From contig CALGDM010000005.1 in NCBI GenBank assembly GCA_937884605.1, forward strand, positions 62,001 through 126,000: 64,000 nucleotides of DNA. Direction: 5' to 3'. The position numbers and the translations under genes were made by a program. Numbering within the stretch: the stretch's first letter is position 1; each line of letters begins with the position of its first letter. Positions 35,796 to 43,401 of the stretch are shown here, piece by piece. The DNA comes from an uncultured Spiribacter sp. Lineage in GTDB: Bacteria; Pseudomonadota; Gammaproteobacteria; Nitrococcales; Nitrococcaceae. The notes beneath the pieces are model-generated. The model did not search any database, was not told the DNA's origin, and was given only the letters and a program-made list of their open reading frames with translations.

Positions 35796-37250
35796 TCACG
35801 GTATCCCCATGGCCAGCAGTCGATAGGCGGGGTCGGCCAGGATGAACAGCACCAGCGTGCCCGCAGCCGTCACCAGCAGCGGGACAAGGCACAGCGCCGG
35901 TGCTTCGGACAGCCGGTAGCGAGCCGGTTCGTCGTCGGGCGGTGGGCGCAGGAATGCCCGCATCACTGGCGGCATCAGATAGCCGATGTTGAGCAGCGTA
36001 CTCAGCACGAAGGCGCTGACCACCAGGTATTGCTCAGTGCTCCAGGCCCCGCTGATGAGGTACCACTTACTCCAGAATCCGCCGGTGGGCGGCAATCCGA
36101 TCACGCACAGGGCACCGATGAAAAAGGCCAGCATGGTCAGGGGCATGCGTCGAGCGAGCCCGTCCATACCGGAGACCGTGTTGATCCCACTGGCCACATA
36201 GATCGCACCGGCACAGAAAAACAGGGTGATCTTGCCAAAGCCATGCATGAGCATATGCAACCCGCCACCAATCGCCGCCAGCTCGGTGGCCAGCAGGGCC
36301 CCCGTGACGATATAGGCCAGCTGGCTGACGGTGGAGTAGGCCAGCCGCGCCTTGAGATTGTCCTGTCGAAGCGCGACGAGCGAGGCTGCCAGCATGGTGA
36401 ACACGGCGATATACAGCATCAACGGCTGAGTCAGCAGTGACTGCGTGTACTCCAGCCCAAAGATATAGAGCACGACCGTGAGAACGCTGAAAACGCCCGC
36501 TTTGACCACCGCCACGGCATGCAGCAGGGCAGATACCGGGGTCGGCGCGACCATCGCCGCCGGCAGCCAGCGGTGGAAGGGCATGATCGCCGCCTTGCCG
36601 ATGCCGTAGAGCAGCACCACCAGGAGCAGCGCGCCCGCGCCCGGTGATACCGAGTCGTCGAGGATCCCGCCGGCGGTAAAGCTGAGGGTGCCGGCCGAGG
36701 CCCCGATCCAGATGATCGCCGGCAACATCAGCCCGATGCTGGTCACCAGCAGCAGCGCCAGATAGGTCCGCGCGCCGCTGCGGGCCTTTTCGGTGCCGGT
36801 ATGCGCCACCAGGGGATAGGTGGAAATGGACAGGATCTCGTAGAACAGGTAGAGCGTGAGCAGATTCTCGGCGAACGCGATCCCCATGGTAGCGCCCAGC
36901 GCGATGGCGTAGCAGGCCATGAATCGGGTCAAGTGGTGATAGCCACCCGCGCGCAGATAACCGATGGCGTAGGGGGTGGCGACAATGTAGAGGGTCGAAG
37001 CGAGTAGCGCGAAGATGAGCCCGAGGGGCTGCGCCGACAGCGTGAGGGACACCCCGGGGATCCACTCCACCAGGGTCTGCTCCATCGCATCGTCGCCCCC
37101 GACCCGTCGGACCAGCACCCCGACCACCGTCAGAAACAGTGGCACCGGCAGGGCAAAGCACAAGCCGTCGCGAAGGCGCGGCCGGTTGGCGGCAAGGCTG
37201 ATCACGGCCGCACCGAGGAAGGGGATCAGAACCGCCAGAAACGGTGTCAT
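35796..37250 (-). CDS. Second Mrp-type antiporter large subunit (MrpD family)
   Basis: A 484-residue membrane protein of the MrpD/NuoN family. It has about 14 hydrophobic segments, LFYEILSISTYPLVAHTGTEKA (conserved Glu), GIGKAAIMPFHRWLPAAMVAPTPVSALLHAVAVVKAG (the Lys- and His-bearing signature), a RLAYSTVSQLAYI segment and LPPTGGFWSKW. The ATG at 37250 overlaps the preceding gene's stop by 4 bases; a longer in-frame extension to 37532 is not hydrophobic and lies in mrpD. The final gap of 19 bases to the 101-residue gene suggests one transcript. Confidence 0.88.
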   Translation of the reverse strand: MTPFLAVLIPFLGAAVISLAANRPRLRDGLCFALPVPLFLTVVGVLVRRVGGDDAMEQTLVEWIPGVSLTLSAQPLGLIFALLASTLYIVATPYAIGYLRAGGYHHLTRFMACYAIALGATMGIAFAENLLTLYLFYEILSISTYPLVAHTGTEKARSGARTYLALLLVTSIGLMLPAIIWIGASAGTLSFTAGGILDDSVSPGAGALLLVVLLYGIGKAAIMPFHRWLPAAMVAPTPVSALLHAVAVVKAGVFSVLTVVLYIFGLEYTQSLLTQPLMLYIAVFTMLAASLVALRQDNLKARLAYSTVSQLAYIVTGALLATELAAIGGGLHMLMHGFGKITLFFCAGAIYVASGINTVSGMDGLARRMPLTMLAFFIGALCVIGLPPTGGFWSKWYLISGAWSTEQYLVVSAFVLSTLLNIGYLMPPVMRAFLRPPPDDEPARYRLSEAPALCLVPLLVTAAGTLVLFILADPAYRLLAMGIP

Positions 37251-38731
37251 GGCCACACTCCGCCGGCCAGCGCCTGTGCCGCCCGGGTGGCACCACCCAC
37301 GGTCAGACGCGTGTCGATCCCAAACCAGAAGTTCGCGGCCACCAGCACCCAGACCGGCGCCAGCAGGGTCCAGTGCGCCTCCTGCACGGCGGGCGCCCCC
37401 TCGGGACGCGGCTGCATCCAGGCAATTTCGACCACCCGCGCGATGTAGATCAGTGCCATCAGCGAGGTGATGAGGATCAGCCCGACCAGCCAGAGCTGGT
37501 CGGCGGCGACGGCAGCGCTGAGCAGGTACCATTTGCTGATGAATCCCGCCGTTGGCGGCAACCCGACCAGGCTGACGCCGGCGAGCGCAAACGCCGTCAG
37601 GGTCCAGGGCATCTGCCGGCCGATCCCGCGCAGGTCATTCATTCCCAGGCCGCCGCAGCGATAGGCGACGAGCCCGGCGCTGGCGAACAGGGCCGCCTTC
37701 ATCAGACCATGATTGAAAAGGTGCAGAAACGCCGCGCTCAGCCCGGCAAGCGTGGTCAGACTGACGCCCAGGACCATATAGCCGACCTGGGCCACCGACG
37801 AATAGGCCAGCATGCGTTTGAGGTTGCTCTGCATGATTGCCAGCCACGAGCCGGCAAACATGCTGCCGATGGCAAGCGCCATCAGCGCTGCCGCCAGGGG
37901 CAGCGCGGCAAAGCTGTAGGCCGCTCCGAAGACGTCGAAGATGAATCGCAGCATCACGTAGAGCGCCACTTTGGTCGCGGTGGCAGCGATCAGGGCGCTG
38001 ATCAGTGATGGCGCATAGGTGTAAGCGTTGGGCAGCCAGTGATGCAGCGGGAACAGCGCCAGCTTGATGGCCAGACCCACCACGATGAAGCCCAGTCCCA
38101 CCTGAAGCGCCCGCGCGCCCTCCGCCGTCGGCAACCGCTCGGCAATGTCCACCATATTGAGCGAGCCGGTGAGGATGTAGAGCACCGCGATTCCGATCAG
38201 CAGGAAGGTAGCGCCCACCGTGCCCATGATCAGGTAGCGGAAGGCGGCGATCAGGGCACGGCGATCGCGGCCGTGGGCGATCAACCCATAGGTCGCCAGC
38301 GACGAGATTTCGAGGAACACGAACACGTTAAAGACATCACCGGTCAGGGTAATGCCGAGCAGGCCCGCGAGCGCGATGAGCACAAGCGCATAGAAGCTGC
38401 CCTGGCGCTCGGGGACCTCGTCATCCACCAGCGGTTTGCCCCAGGGCAGAAGGATCGCCGACACGCCGGTGATGAGCAGCGCCACGAACGCATTGGCGGC
38501 ATCCACGCGATATTCGATACCCACCGGCGGGGCCCAGTTGCCGAACGCATAGCTCAGCGTGGCGCCATCGAAAACCGCCGCGAGGACCATGGCGGACAGA
38601 ATGAACGCCGTGGTCATCGCCAGCGTCGCCAGCAGCCACGGCAGGCCGCGACCGGGTAGCAGCGCGCAGACCGGCCCGGCGATCAGCGGGATCAGGACGA
38701 CAAAGGGCATCAGCTCGGTGATCGAGCTCAT
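37247..38731 (-). CDS. mrpD: Mrp antiporter subunit D
   Basis: A 494-residue antiporter subunit of the NuoM/N-MrpD family, thought to carry a proton or cation path in the inner membrane. Features: DVFNVFVFLEISSLATYGL (Glu in the fifth helix), IKLALFPLHHWLPNAYTYAPS (Lys and His signature), KRMLAYSSVAQVGYMVLG, FNHGLMKAALF, and LPPTAGFISKWYLL. It follows mrpC with a 4-base overlap, which makes it the canonical MrpD of the set. Confidence 0.9.
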   Translation of the reverse strand: MSSITELMPFVVLIPLIAGPVCALLPGRGLPWLLATLAMTTAFILSAMVLAAVFDGATLSYAFGNWAPPVGIEYRVDAANAFVALLITGVSAILLPWGKPLVDDEVPERQGSFYALVLIALAGLLGITLTGDVFNVFVFLEISSLATYGLIAHGRDRRALIAAFRYLIMGTVGATFLLIGIAVLYILTGSLNMVDIAERLPTAEGARALQVGLGFIVVGLAIKLALFPLHHWLPNAYTYAPSLISALIAATATKVALYVMLRFIFDVFGAAYSFAALPLAAALMALAIGSMFAGSWLAIMQSNLKRMLAYSSVAQVGYMVLGVSLTTLAGLSAAFLHLFNHGLMKAALFASAGLVAYRCGGLGMNDLRGIGRQMPWTLTAFALAGVSLVGLPPTAGFISKWYLLSAAVAADQLWLVGLILITSLMALIYIARVVEIAWMQPRPEGAPAVQEAHWTLLAPVWVLVAANFWFGIDTRLTVGGATRAAQALAGGVWP

Positions 38732-39087
38732 ACGCGGTCGTCCTCCTCGGCCGCGTCAATCGCGTCATCGTCGATGCTTCCGTAGGCCTCGCGAATGCGC
38801 ACGGTCAGCGCCAGGGCGACGGCGGTGGTCGCGATGCCCACCACGATGGCGGTCAGGATCAGGACATGGGGCAGGGGGTTGGAATAGCGCTCCACACCCT
38901 CACGCAGCACCGGGGTTGCGCCGCCGATGACCTTGCCGGCGGAGATGAACAGGATGAACACGGAGGTCTGGAAAATGCCCAGGCCAATGACCTTCTTGAT
39001 CATGTTGCCGCGCACGATCATGCAGTAGTAGCCGGTCATCATCAGGATGATCACCGCCCAGTAGTTGATAAAGCTCAGTAGCGTCAT
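38728..39087 (-). CDS. mrpC: Mrp antiporter subunit C (NuoK-like)
   Basis: A 119-residue, three-helix NuoK-like protein: GYYCMIVRGNMIKKVIGLGIFQTSVFILFI, then PLPHVLILTAIVVGIATTAVALAL with the conserved TAIVVGIA segment. A short acidic C-terminal tail (DDDAIDAAEEDD) follows. Both ends overlap neighbours by ATGA. Confidence 0.92.
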   Translation of the reverse strand: MTLLSFINYWAVIILMMTGYYCMIVRGNMIKKVIGLGIFQTSVFILFISAGKVIGGATPVLREGVERYSNPLPHVLILTAIVVGIATTAVALALTVRIREAYGSIDDDAIDAAEEDDRV

Positions 39088-39560
39088 TCCGCGTCCACCC
39101 TGACATCATCCGCGGCGTCGGGATCGAGCCCGGCGGCCACCGTGTCGGCGCGGCGACGGGCGAACAGCAGAAAGATCAGCATGACCACGGCGGCCACGGT
39201 GACGCCGACGCCAAACTCGACGAGGATGATCCCGGTCTGTTGCGCCGCCTTGGGTGCATCGAGCAGCGGATAGAAATCGAGGAAGTGCCCCCCCAGCACG
39301 ACCCCCAGCACGCCGATCAGCGCGTAGAGCAGCACGCCCAGCGAGGCGAGGGCGTAGATCAACCGCTGCGGGATCACGCGCAGGGCAGTCTCCAATCCAT
39401 AAATGAATACGAACAGAATCCACGCCGAGGCGAACAGCACGCCCGCCTGGAATCCGCCGCCGGGGGAGTACTCGCCATGAAACTGGACGTACAGCCCGAA
39501 CAGCATGACCAGCGGGATCAGAAAGCGGGCCACGACGACAAGGATGGCGTTGTCTCTCAC
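39084..39560 (-). CDS. mrpB: Mrp antiporter subunit B (MnhB)
   Basis: A 158-residue membrane protein of the MnhB family: ARFLIPLVMLFGLYVQFHGEYSPGGGFQAG is the diagnostic N-terminal region, followed by four membrane segments and a polar, acidic tail. The start is GTG at 39560, sharing GTGA with the previous stop. This short subunit is part of the structural membrane arm in Mrp and Mbh complexes. Confidence 0.92.
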   Translation of the reverse strand: MRDNAILVVVARFLIPLVMLFGLYVQFHGEYSPGGGFQAGVLFASAWILFVFIYGLETALRVIPQRLIYALASLGVLLYALIGVLGVVLGGHFLDFYPLLDAPKAAQQTGIILVEFGVGVTVAAVVMLIFLLFARRRADTVAAGLDPDAADDVRVDAE

Positions 39561-40084
39561 CGTTCATCCTCCTTGCCGCGGCGTGGCCGGGGCGGTGGCG
39601 ACAGCAGGGCGTATACCACGATGCCGGCGGTGAGGATGACCACGGCTTCGCCCATGGTATCAATCGACCGGTAACTGGCCAGCACTGCCGCGACCAGGTT
39701 GGGGATGCCGATATCCGCATAGGTCTGGTCGATGAAATAGGCCCCCAGATGCTGGTGGACCGGGTTGCCGGGCTGGCCAAAAGCGGGCAGATCGAACGAG
39801 GCATAGACCAGCGCCGCGCCGGTCAGGGTAACGATCGCGAGGGCCGGCAGGCTGTGGCCGGCGCGGCGGTGCTCGTAGCGGGGCACCAGGGCGAGTACCG
39901 CGAGGATCAGCACGGTACTGATCCCCGCACCCACCGCGGCTTCGGTAAGCGCCACATCACCGGCGTCGAGGGTGGCGAAAAGCCCCGCAATGGTCAGTGA
40001 GTAGATGGCGAACAGCATGGTCGCCTTGAGCAGGTCCCGGGTGACCACCACGGTGACCGCGACCACGATGAGCAACACCAGCAA
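39557..40084 (-). CDS. Split MrpA C-terminal subunit (DUF4040 plus MbhE-like)
   Basis: The protein corresponds to the C-terminal part of MrpA, encoded separately as in archaeal Mbh complexes. A DUF4040/MbhD-like half (RDLLKATMLFAIYSLTIAGLFATLDAGDVALTEAAVGAG) is followed by an MbhE-like half (DLPAFGQPGNP, then DIGIPNLVAAVLASYRSIDTMGE). The NuoL-like MrpA N-terminus is missing. No ATG lies near the expected start. TTG at 40084 (175 residues) is listed; GTG at 40078 is an alternative. An ATC at 40106-40108 sits 7 bases after GGGAG and would add eight residues. Confidence 0.82.
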   Translation of the reverse strand: MLVLLIVVAVTVVVTRDLLKATMLFAIYSLTIAGLFATLDAGDVALTEAAVGAGISTVLILAVLALVPRYEHRRAGHSLPALAIVTLTGAALVYASFDLPAFGQPGNPVHQHLGAYFIDQTYADIGIPNLVAAVLASYRSIDTMGEAVVILTAGIVVYALLSPPPRPRRGKEDER

Positions 40085-40095
40085 GGCAATGTCGA

Positions 40096-40440
40096 TCAGG
40101 TGTTCGATGATGAATCTCCCGACGCACTGCGCCCGTCCCGCGTCACCGGCTCGATCCCGGCGGCCATGGCCGCGCGTGCCGTGGCATGCGAGGCCGTAGG
40201 GGTGGTGAACAGCAAAAACAGCAGGATCAGAAGCAGCTTAAAGCTCAGCAGGTGCCAGCCGGACTGGAGCACCAGCCCGCCCACGATCAGCAGCGGCGCA
40301 ATGGTGTCGGTGACGCCGCCGGCATGCAGTCGGGTGTAGACATCCGGGAATCGCACCACGCCAACGCCGCCGATCACCGCGAAGGCGCCACCGGTCAGCA
40401 GCATCAGGGCCGAGAGGACGGTGATCAGCGTCTCAATCAT
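40096..40440 (-). CDS. mrpG: Mrp antiporter subunit G
   Basis: A 114-residue MnhG/PhaG family protein with three membrane segments and the signature GVGVVRFPDVYTRLHAGGVTDT. The C-terminus is polar. It overlaps mrpF by 8 bases. The end of the gene carries the GGGAG that could serve the next gene. Confidence 0.92.
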   Translation of the reverse strand: MIETLITVLSALMLLTGGAFAVIGGVGVVRFPDVYTRLHAGGVTDTIAPLLIVGGLVLQSGWHLLSFKLLLILLFLLFTTPTASHATARAAMAAGIEPVTRDGRSASGDSSSNT

Positions 40441-40720
40441 CGGAAGGCTCGCGACTGGCGGCCAGATCGCGCTGGCGGACCAGCTTGAGCACCGCGATGA
40501 CAGCCAGAAAATTGATCAGCGCGTAGACCAGCGCCACATCCACCAGGTCGTTATTGCCCGAGAAGTAGGCGATGAGCGCGATCAGCAGCACCGTTTTGGT
40601 GCCAAAGACATTGACACCGACGATGGTGTCGAACACCGACGGCCCGCGGATTGCCCGCCATAGCGCCAATGCCATCGTGGTAAGGATCGCCAGGATCGTG
40701 CCAAGCAGAACACTCGTCAT
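40433..40720 (-). CDS. mrpF: Mrp antiporter subunit F
   Basis: A 95-residue MnhF/PhaF family protein with three membrane helices and the signature RAIRGPSVFDTIVGVNVFGTK, then NDLVDVALVYALINFLAVIAV. The ATG at 40720 overlaps the mrpE stop by 4 bases; an upstream TTG/ATG extension is not needed. Confidence 0.92.
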   Translation of the reverse strand: MTSVLLGTILAILTTMALALWRAIRGPSVFDTIVGVNVFGTKTVLLIALIAYFSGNNDLVDVALVYALINFLAVIAVLKLVRQRDLAASREPSDD

Positions 40721-41199
40721 CGAGGCTTGCCCTCGAGCCACTGCACGCGCTGTCCCATGGCGTCGGTCTCAAGCCCTTCCACGGCGTCCGCGAGCAGCGC
40801 ATGGACCTGGGCACGATCGCCGTTGCTGGCGAGCCAGGTGGTCACCGTGCCCGGGGTCAGGGTAATGGAATTGGCATAGGTCACGCGCCCCATATTGGTC
40901 TGCTGGCGGACCGGCACCTGGATCAGGGTAGGCTGGATGCGGCGGGGATCGAGGACCGCCCGCGCCACGGCGATGTTCGAGAGAATGACCTGCCCGACCA
41001 GCCAGCCCCAGTAAACCAGAAGCCGCCAGGACAACGTCGCCGGATCGTGTTCGGCGCCCAGTACTTCCATGCGCTCGGTCAGCCACACCACCAGCGCCAC
41101 TGAGGCGGCGCCCAGCGCAAACAGCAGGGGCTTGTAGACGCCGGACAGACCCAGCCAGAGTATTACCAGCGTCACCGCCAGCGTGAAGTAATAACGCAT
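40717..41199 (-). CDS. mrpE: Mrp antiporter subunit E
   Basis: A 160-residue MnhE/PhaE family protein, first gene of the operon. It has N-terminal membrane helices, then a cytoplasmic domain with [15 protein letters not shown], the family hallmark. The ATG at 41199 gives the standard hydrophobic N-terminus; the in-frame extension to 41304 would cross the divergent phoB promoter region and is rejected. No clear ribosome site is visible. The 123-base gap to phoB must hold the operon promoter; I see only weak candidates. Confidence 0.9.
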   Translation of the reverse strand: MRYYFTLAVTLVILWLGLSGVYKPLLFALGAASVALVVWLTERMEVLGAEHDPATLSWRLLVYWGWLVGQVILSNIAVARAVLDPRRIQPTLIQVPVRQQTNMGRVTYANSITLTPGTVTTWLASNGDRAQVHALLADAVEGLETDAMGQRVQWLEGKPR

Positions 41200-41257
41200 G
41201 GCGGGGAATGTACCAATGTCGCCCTGCGGCTGCCAGCGGGGTGGAGGCGCTCGGGCG

Positions 41258-41292
41258 TTGTCACAGAGTCGCAATCTGAATGTCTCTATAAT
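41258..41292 (+). promoter_or_regulatory. phoB promoter with a possible degenerate Pho box
   Basis: TATAAT (41287-41292) is a consensus -10 about 30 bases before phoB. Upstream, TTGTCAC (41258-41264) and TCGCAAT (41269-41275) are spaced at the 11-base pitch of Pho-box half sites, and the second ends 11 bases before the -10. The first matches CTGTCAT at 5 of 7 positions, the second at only 3. Autoregulation by PhoB is therefore plausible but weakly supported. Confidence 0.4.
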
Positions 41293-41322
41293 GTCGTCGA
41301 ACAAAGGGCAGGGGGATCAATT

Positions 41323-42006
41323 TTGGCGAGTGTTCTGCTGGTAGAGGATGAATCGGCCATCCGCGAGATGGTGGCAATGGCCCTCGAGCGCGCCGGCTAT
41401 CGGGTCCGTCACGCTGAATCGGCCGAGGACGGCGAAGCGGCCATCCGGCTGAGTCAGCCCGACCTGCTGCTGCTTGACTGGATGCTACCGGGCCAGAGCG
41501 GCATTGATTTTGCCCGTCGCCTCAAGCGGGATCGCGCCACTCGGGATATCCCGATTATTGTACTGACCGCTCGGGGTGAAGAGGCCGATCGCATTCGCGG
41601 CCTGGATGCAGGCGCCGATGACTATGTCCCCAAGCCGTTCTCGCCGCGTGAGCTGGTTGCCCGGGTGAAAGCCGTGTTGCGGCGGGTGCAGCCCACCGCC
41701 ACCGAGTCGCCGGTAGAGGCACGGGACCTGCGGCTCGACCCGGTCAGTCACCGGGTCACGGGCACCGGTCGCGCCCTCGAAATGGGGCCGACCGAGTTCC
41801 GGCTGCTGCACTTTTTCATGACCCATCCCGATCGTGTGTTCAACCGGGCGCAGCTTCTCGATAATGTCTGGGGAACGAATGTCTATGTCGAGGAGCGCAC
41901 CGTTGACGTCCACATCCGCCGCCTGCGCAAGGCCCTCGAGCCCTCCGGGCATCATGACCTGCTGCAGACCGTCCGCGGCGCGGGCTATCGTTTTTCCGCC
42001 GACTGA
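41323..42006 (+). CDS. phoB: Phosphate regulon response regulator PhoB
   Basis: A 227-residue OmpR-family regulator of phosphate-starvation genes. The receiver domain has the acidic pair VEDE, phospho-acceptor Asp52 in [11 protein letters not shown], and Lys in [11 protein letters not shown]. The winged-helix domain has the PhoB-like [37 protein letters not shown] and VRGAGYRF. The start is TTG at 41323 behind a strong GGGGGA. phoR follows after 12 bases, then the pst genes. Confidence 0.93.
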   Translation: MASVLLVEDESAIREMVAMALERAGYRVRHAESAEDGEAAIRLSQPDLLLLDWMLPGQSGIDFARRLKRDRATRDIPIIVLTARGEEADRIRGLDAGADDYVPKPFSPRELVARVKAVLRRVQPTATESPVEARDLRLDPVSHRVTGTGRALEMGPTEFRLLHFFMTHPDRVFNRAQLLDNVWGTNVYVEERTVDVHIRRLRKALEPSGHHDLLQTVRGAGYRFSAD

Positions 42007-42018
42007 ACGGATCCGCCC

Positions 42019-43335
42019 ATGTTGATGAGCAACCCGTGGCCGGCCGTGGTGTTCCGCACCGTGGCCGGGGGGGCGTTTCTGGCGGTCTTCGGGCTTGCCA
42101 CCGGCGTCCCATGGCTGGTGCTGCTGGCGGGCGCGGCGCTGCTGGTCCATCAACTGGTGCAGGTCTATCGTCTGGAACGCTGGCTGCGGACATCGCGACG
42201 CCGCCATCCGCCTCGGGGTCGAGGGCTGTGGGGGCATGTGCTGGATGGCCTCGATCGCCAGCAGAACCGGCAGCGCGCCCGGCGGCTGCGTCTGGTGGGC
42301 CTGTTGCGACGGTTTCGCGAGGGCGCCAATGCCATGCCCGACGGCACCATCGTGCTCTCGGAAGCGGGCGAGATGCAGTGGTGGAATCGCCTGGCGTCGA
42401 GGTATCTGGGTCTGCAATGGCCCCTGGACCGTGGCCAGCGCATTGCCAACCTGATCCGGCATCCCGACTTTGCCGCGTATCTGACGGCTCGGGACTGGAC
42501 CGCAGCGGTCAAGATCCCTTCACCGCAGGATCCGCGCCGCACGCTCGAGATCCGAATCGTCCCCTACGGCGACCATCAGCAGATGCTGCTCGCGCGCGAT
42601 GTCTCGGAGCTGCATCGGCTGGAGACCATGCGGCGGGATTTTGTCGGTAACGTCAGTCATGAGTTGCGCACGCCGCTGACCGTATTGCAGGGAATGTCGG
42701 AACAGCTCGGTGAGATGGAGTCGCTGGACGCCGAGGATCTACAGCGGCCGCTGGCGTTGATGGATCAGCAGATCGGGCGCATGACGCGGCTGGTGGATGA
42801 TCTGCTGCTGCTCTCGCGGCTTGAGACCGAACGCCCGGTGGCGACCCATGGCGCACTGGAGATGCCGCGGCTTCTGACCCAGATGGTGGAAGAGGCCCGG
42901 GCGCTCAGCGGCGGTCAACATGGCATCACCCTGTCGCTGGATGAGTCGCTGGGCATTGAGGGTGACGAGGACGAGATTCGCAGTGCCGTGTCGAATCTAC
43001 TGTCGAACGCGGTCAAGTACACAGCGCCCGGGGGGCGGATCGACGTGCGTTGGTTCGAGGCCGAGGGTGCGGCCTGCCTGAGCGTGGCGGATACCGGTCG
43101 CGGCATTCCACCCCATCACATCCCACGCCTGACCGAGCGCTTCTACCGCGTGGATGGCGGCCGGGCGGCCCGCGACGGCGGGACGGGGCTGGGACTCGCC
43201 ATCGTCAAGCATGTCCTCTCGCGGCATGGCGGACGCCTGGAGGTGACCAGCGAAACGGGCGTCGGGAGCACCTTTAGCGCGATCCTGCCAAAGTCCGCCG
43301 GGGCGATCGCCGATCGCCGGCGCGAGGGTTCATGA
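42019..43335 (+). CDS. phoR: Phosphate regulon sensor kinase PhoR
   Basis: A 438-residue membrane histidine kinase partnering PhoB. Two N-terminal membrane helices (residues ~9-45), a short basic linker, a PAS domain, then the H box DFVGNVSHELRTPLTVLQG, the N box LLSNAVKYTAPGG, VADTGRGIP and GTGLGLAIVKHV. The small periplasmic part and the PAS region are typical of PhoR, which senses the Pst/PhoU state rather than phosphate itself. Confidence 0.93.
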   Translation: MLMSNPWPAVVFRTVAGGAFLAVFGLATGVPWLVLLAGAALLVHQLVQVYRLERWLRTSRRRHPPRGRGLWGHVLDGLDRQQNRQRARRLRLVGLLRRFREGANAMPDGTIVLSEAGEMQWWNRLASRYLGLQWPLDRGQRIANLIRHPDFAAYLTARDWTAAVKIPSPQDPRRTLEIRIVPYGDHQQMLLARDVSELHRLETMRRDFVGNVSHELRTPLTVLQGMSEQLGEMESLDAEDLQRPLALMDQQIGRMTRLVDDLLLLSRLETERPVATHGALEMPRLLTQMVEEARALSGGQHGITLSLDESLGIEGDEDEIRSAVSNLLSNAVKYTAPGGRIDVRWFEAEGAACLSVADTGRGIPPHHIPRLTERFYRVDGGRAARDGGTGLGLAIVKHVLSRHGGRLEVTSETGVGSTFSAILPKSAGAIADRRREGS

Positions 43336-43360
43336 TCCTGTCATAAAGCGCGGCTAATCT
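43327..43360 (+). promoter_or_regulatory. Pho box and -10 of the pstS operon
   Basis: A perfect Pho half site CTGTCAT lies at 43338-43344, with GGTTCAT (4 of 7) 11 bases earlier at 43327-43333. TAATCT (43355-43360) follows 10 bases after the second half, the geometry of PhoB-activated promoters with no -35. The box overlaps the last codons of phoR. pstS starts about 40 bases downstream. Confidence 0.75.
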
Positions 43361-43401
43361 GCCCACAGTCCACAACCGAAGCATTAACGAGGAGTAACCT
43401 C

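Noticed and set aside
33796-38731. DAB-type inorganic carbon transporter (DabB NuoL-like plus DabA)
   Set aside because: No DUF2309/DabA gene is adjacent, and the full Mrp small-subunit set is present.
33796-41199. NADH:quinone oxidoreductase (complex I) or membrane-bound hydrogenase operon
   Set aside because: NuoK-, NuoL/M/N-like proteins occur, but no NuoB/C/D/I-type, NuoE/F/G or NiFe subunits are present, and MrpE, F, G and B families are diagnostic of an antiporter.
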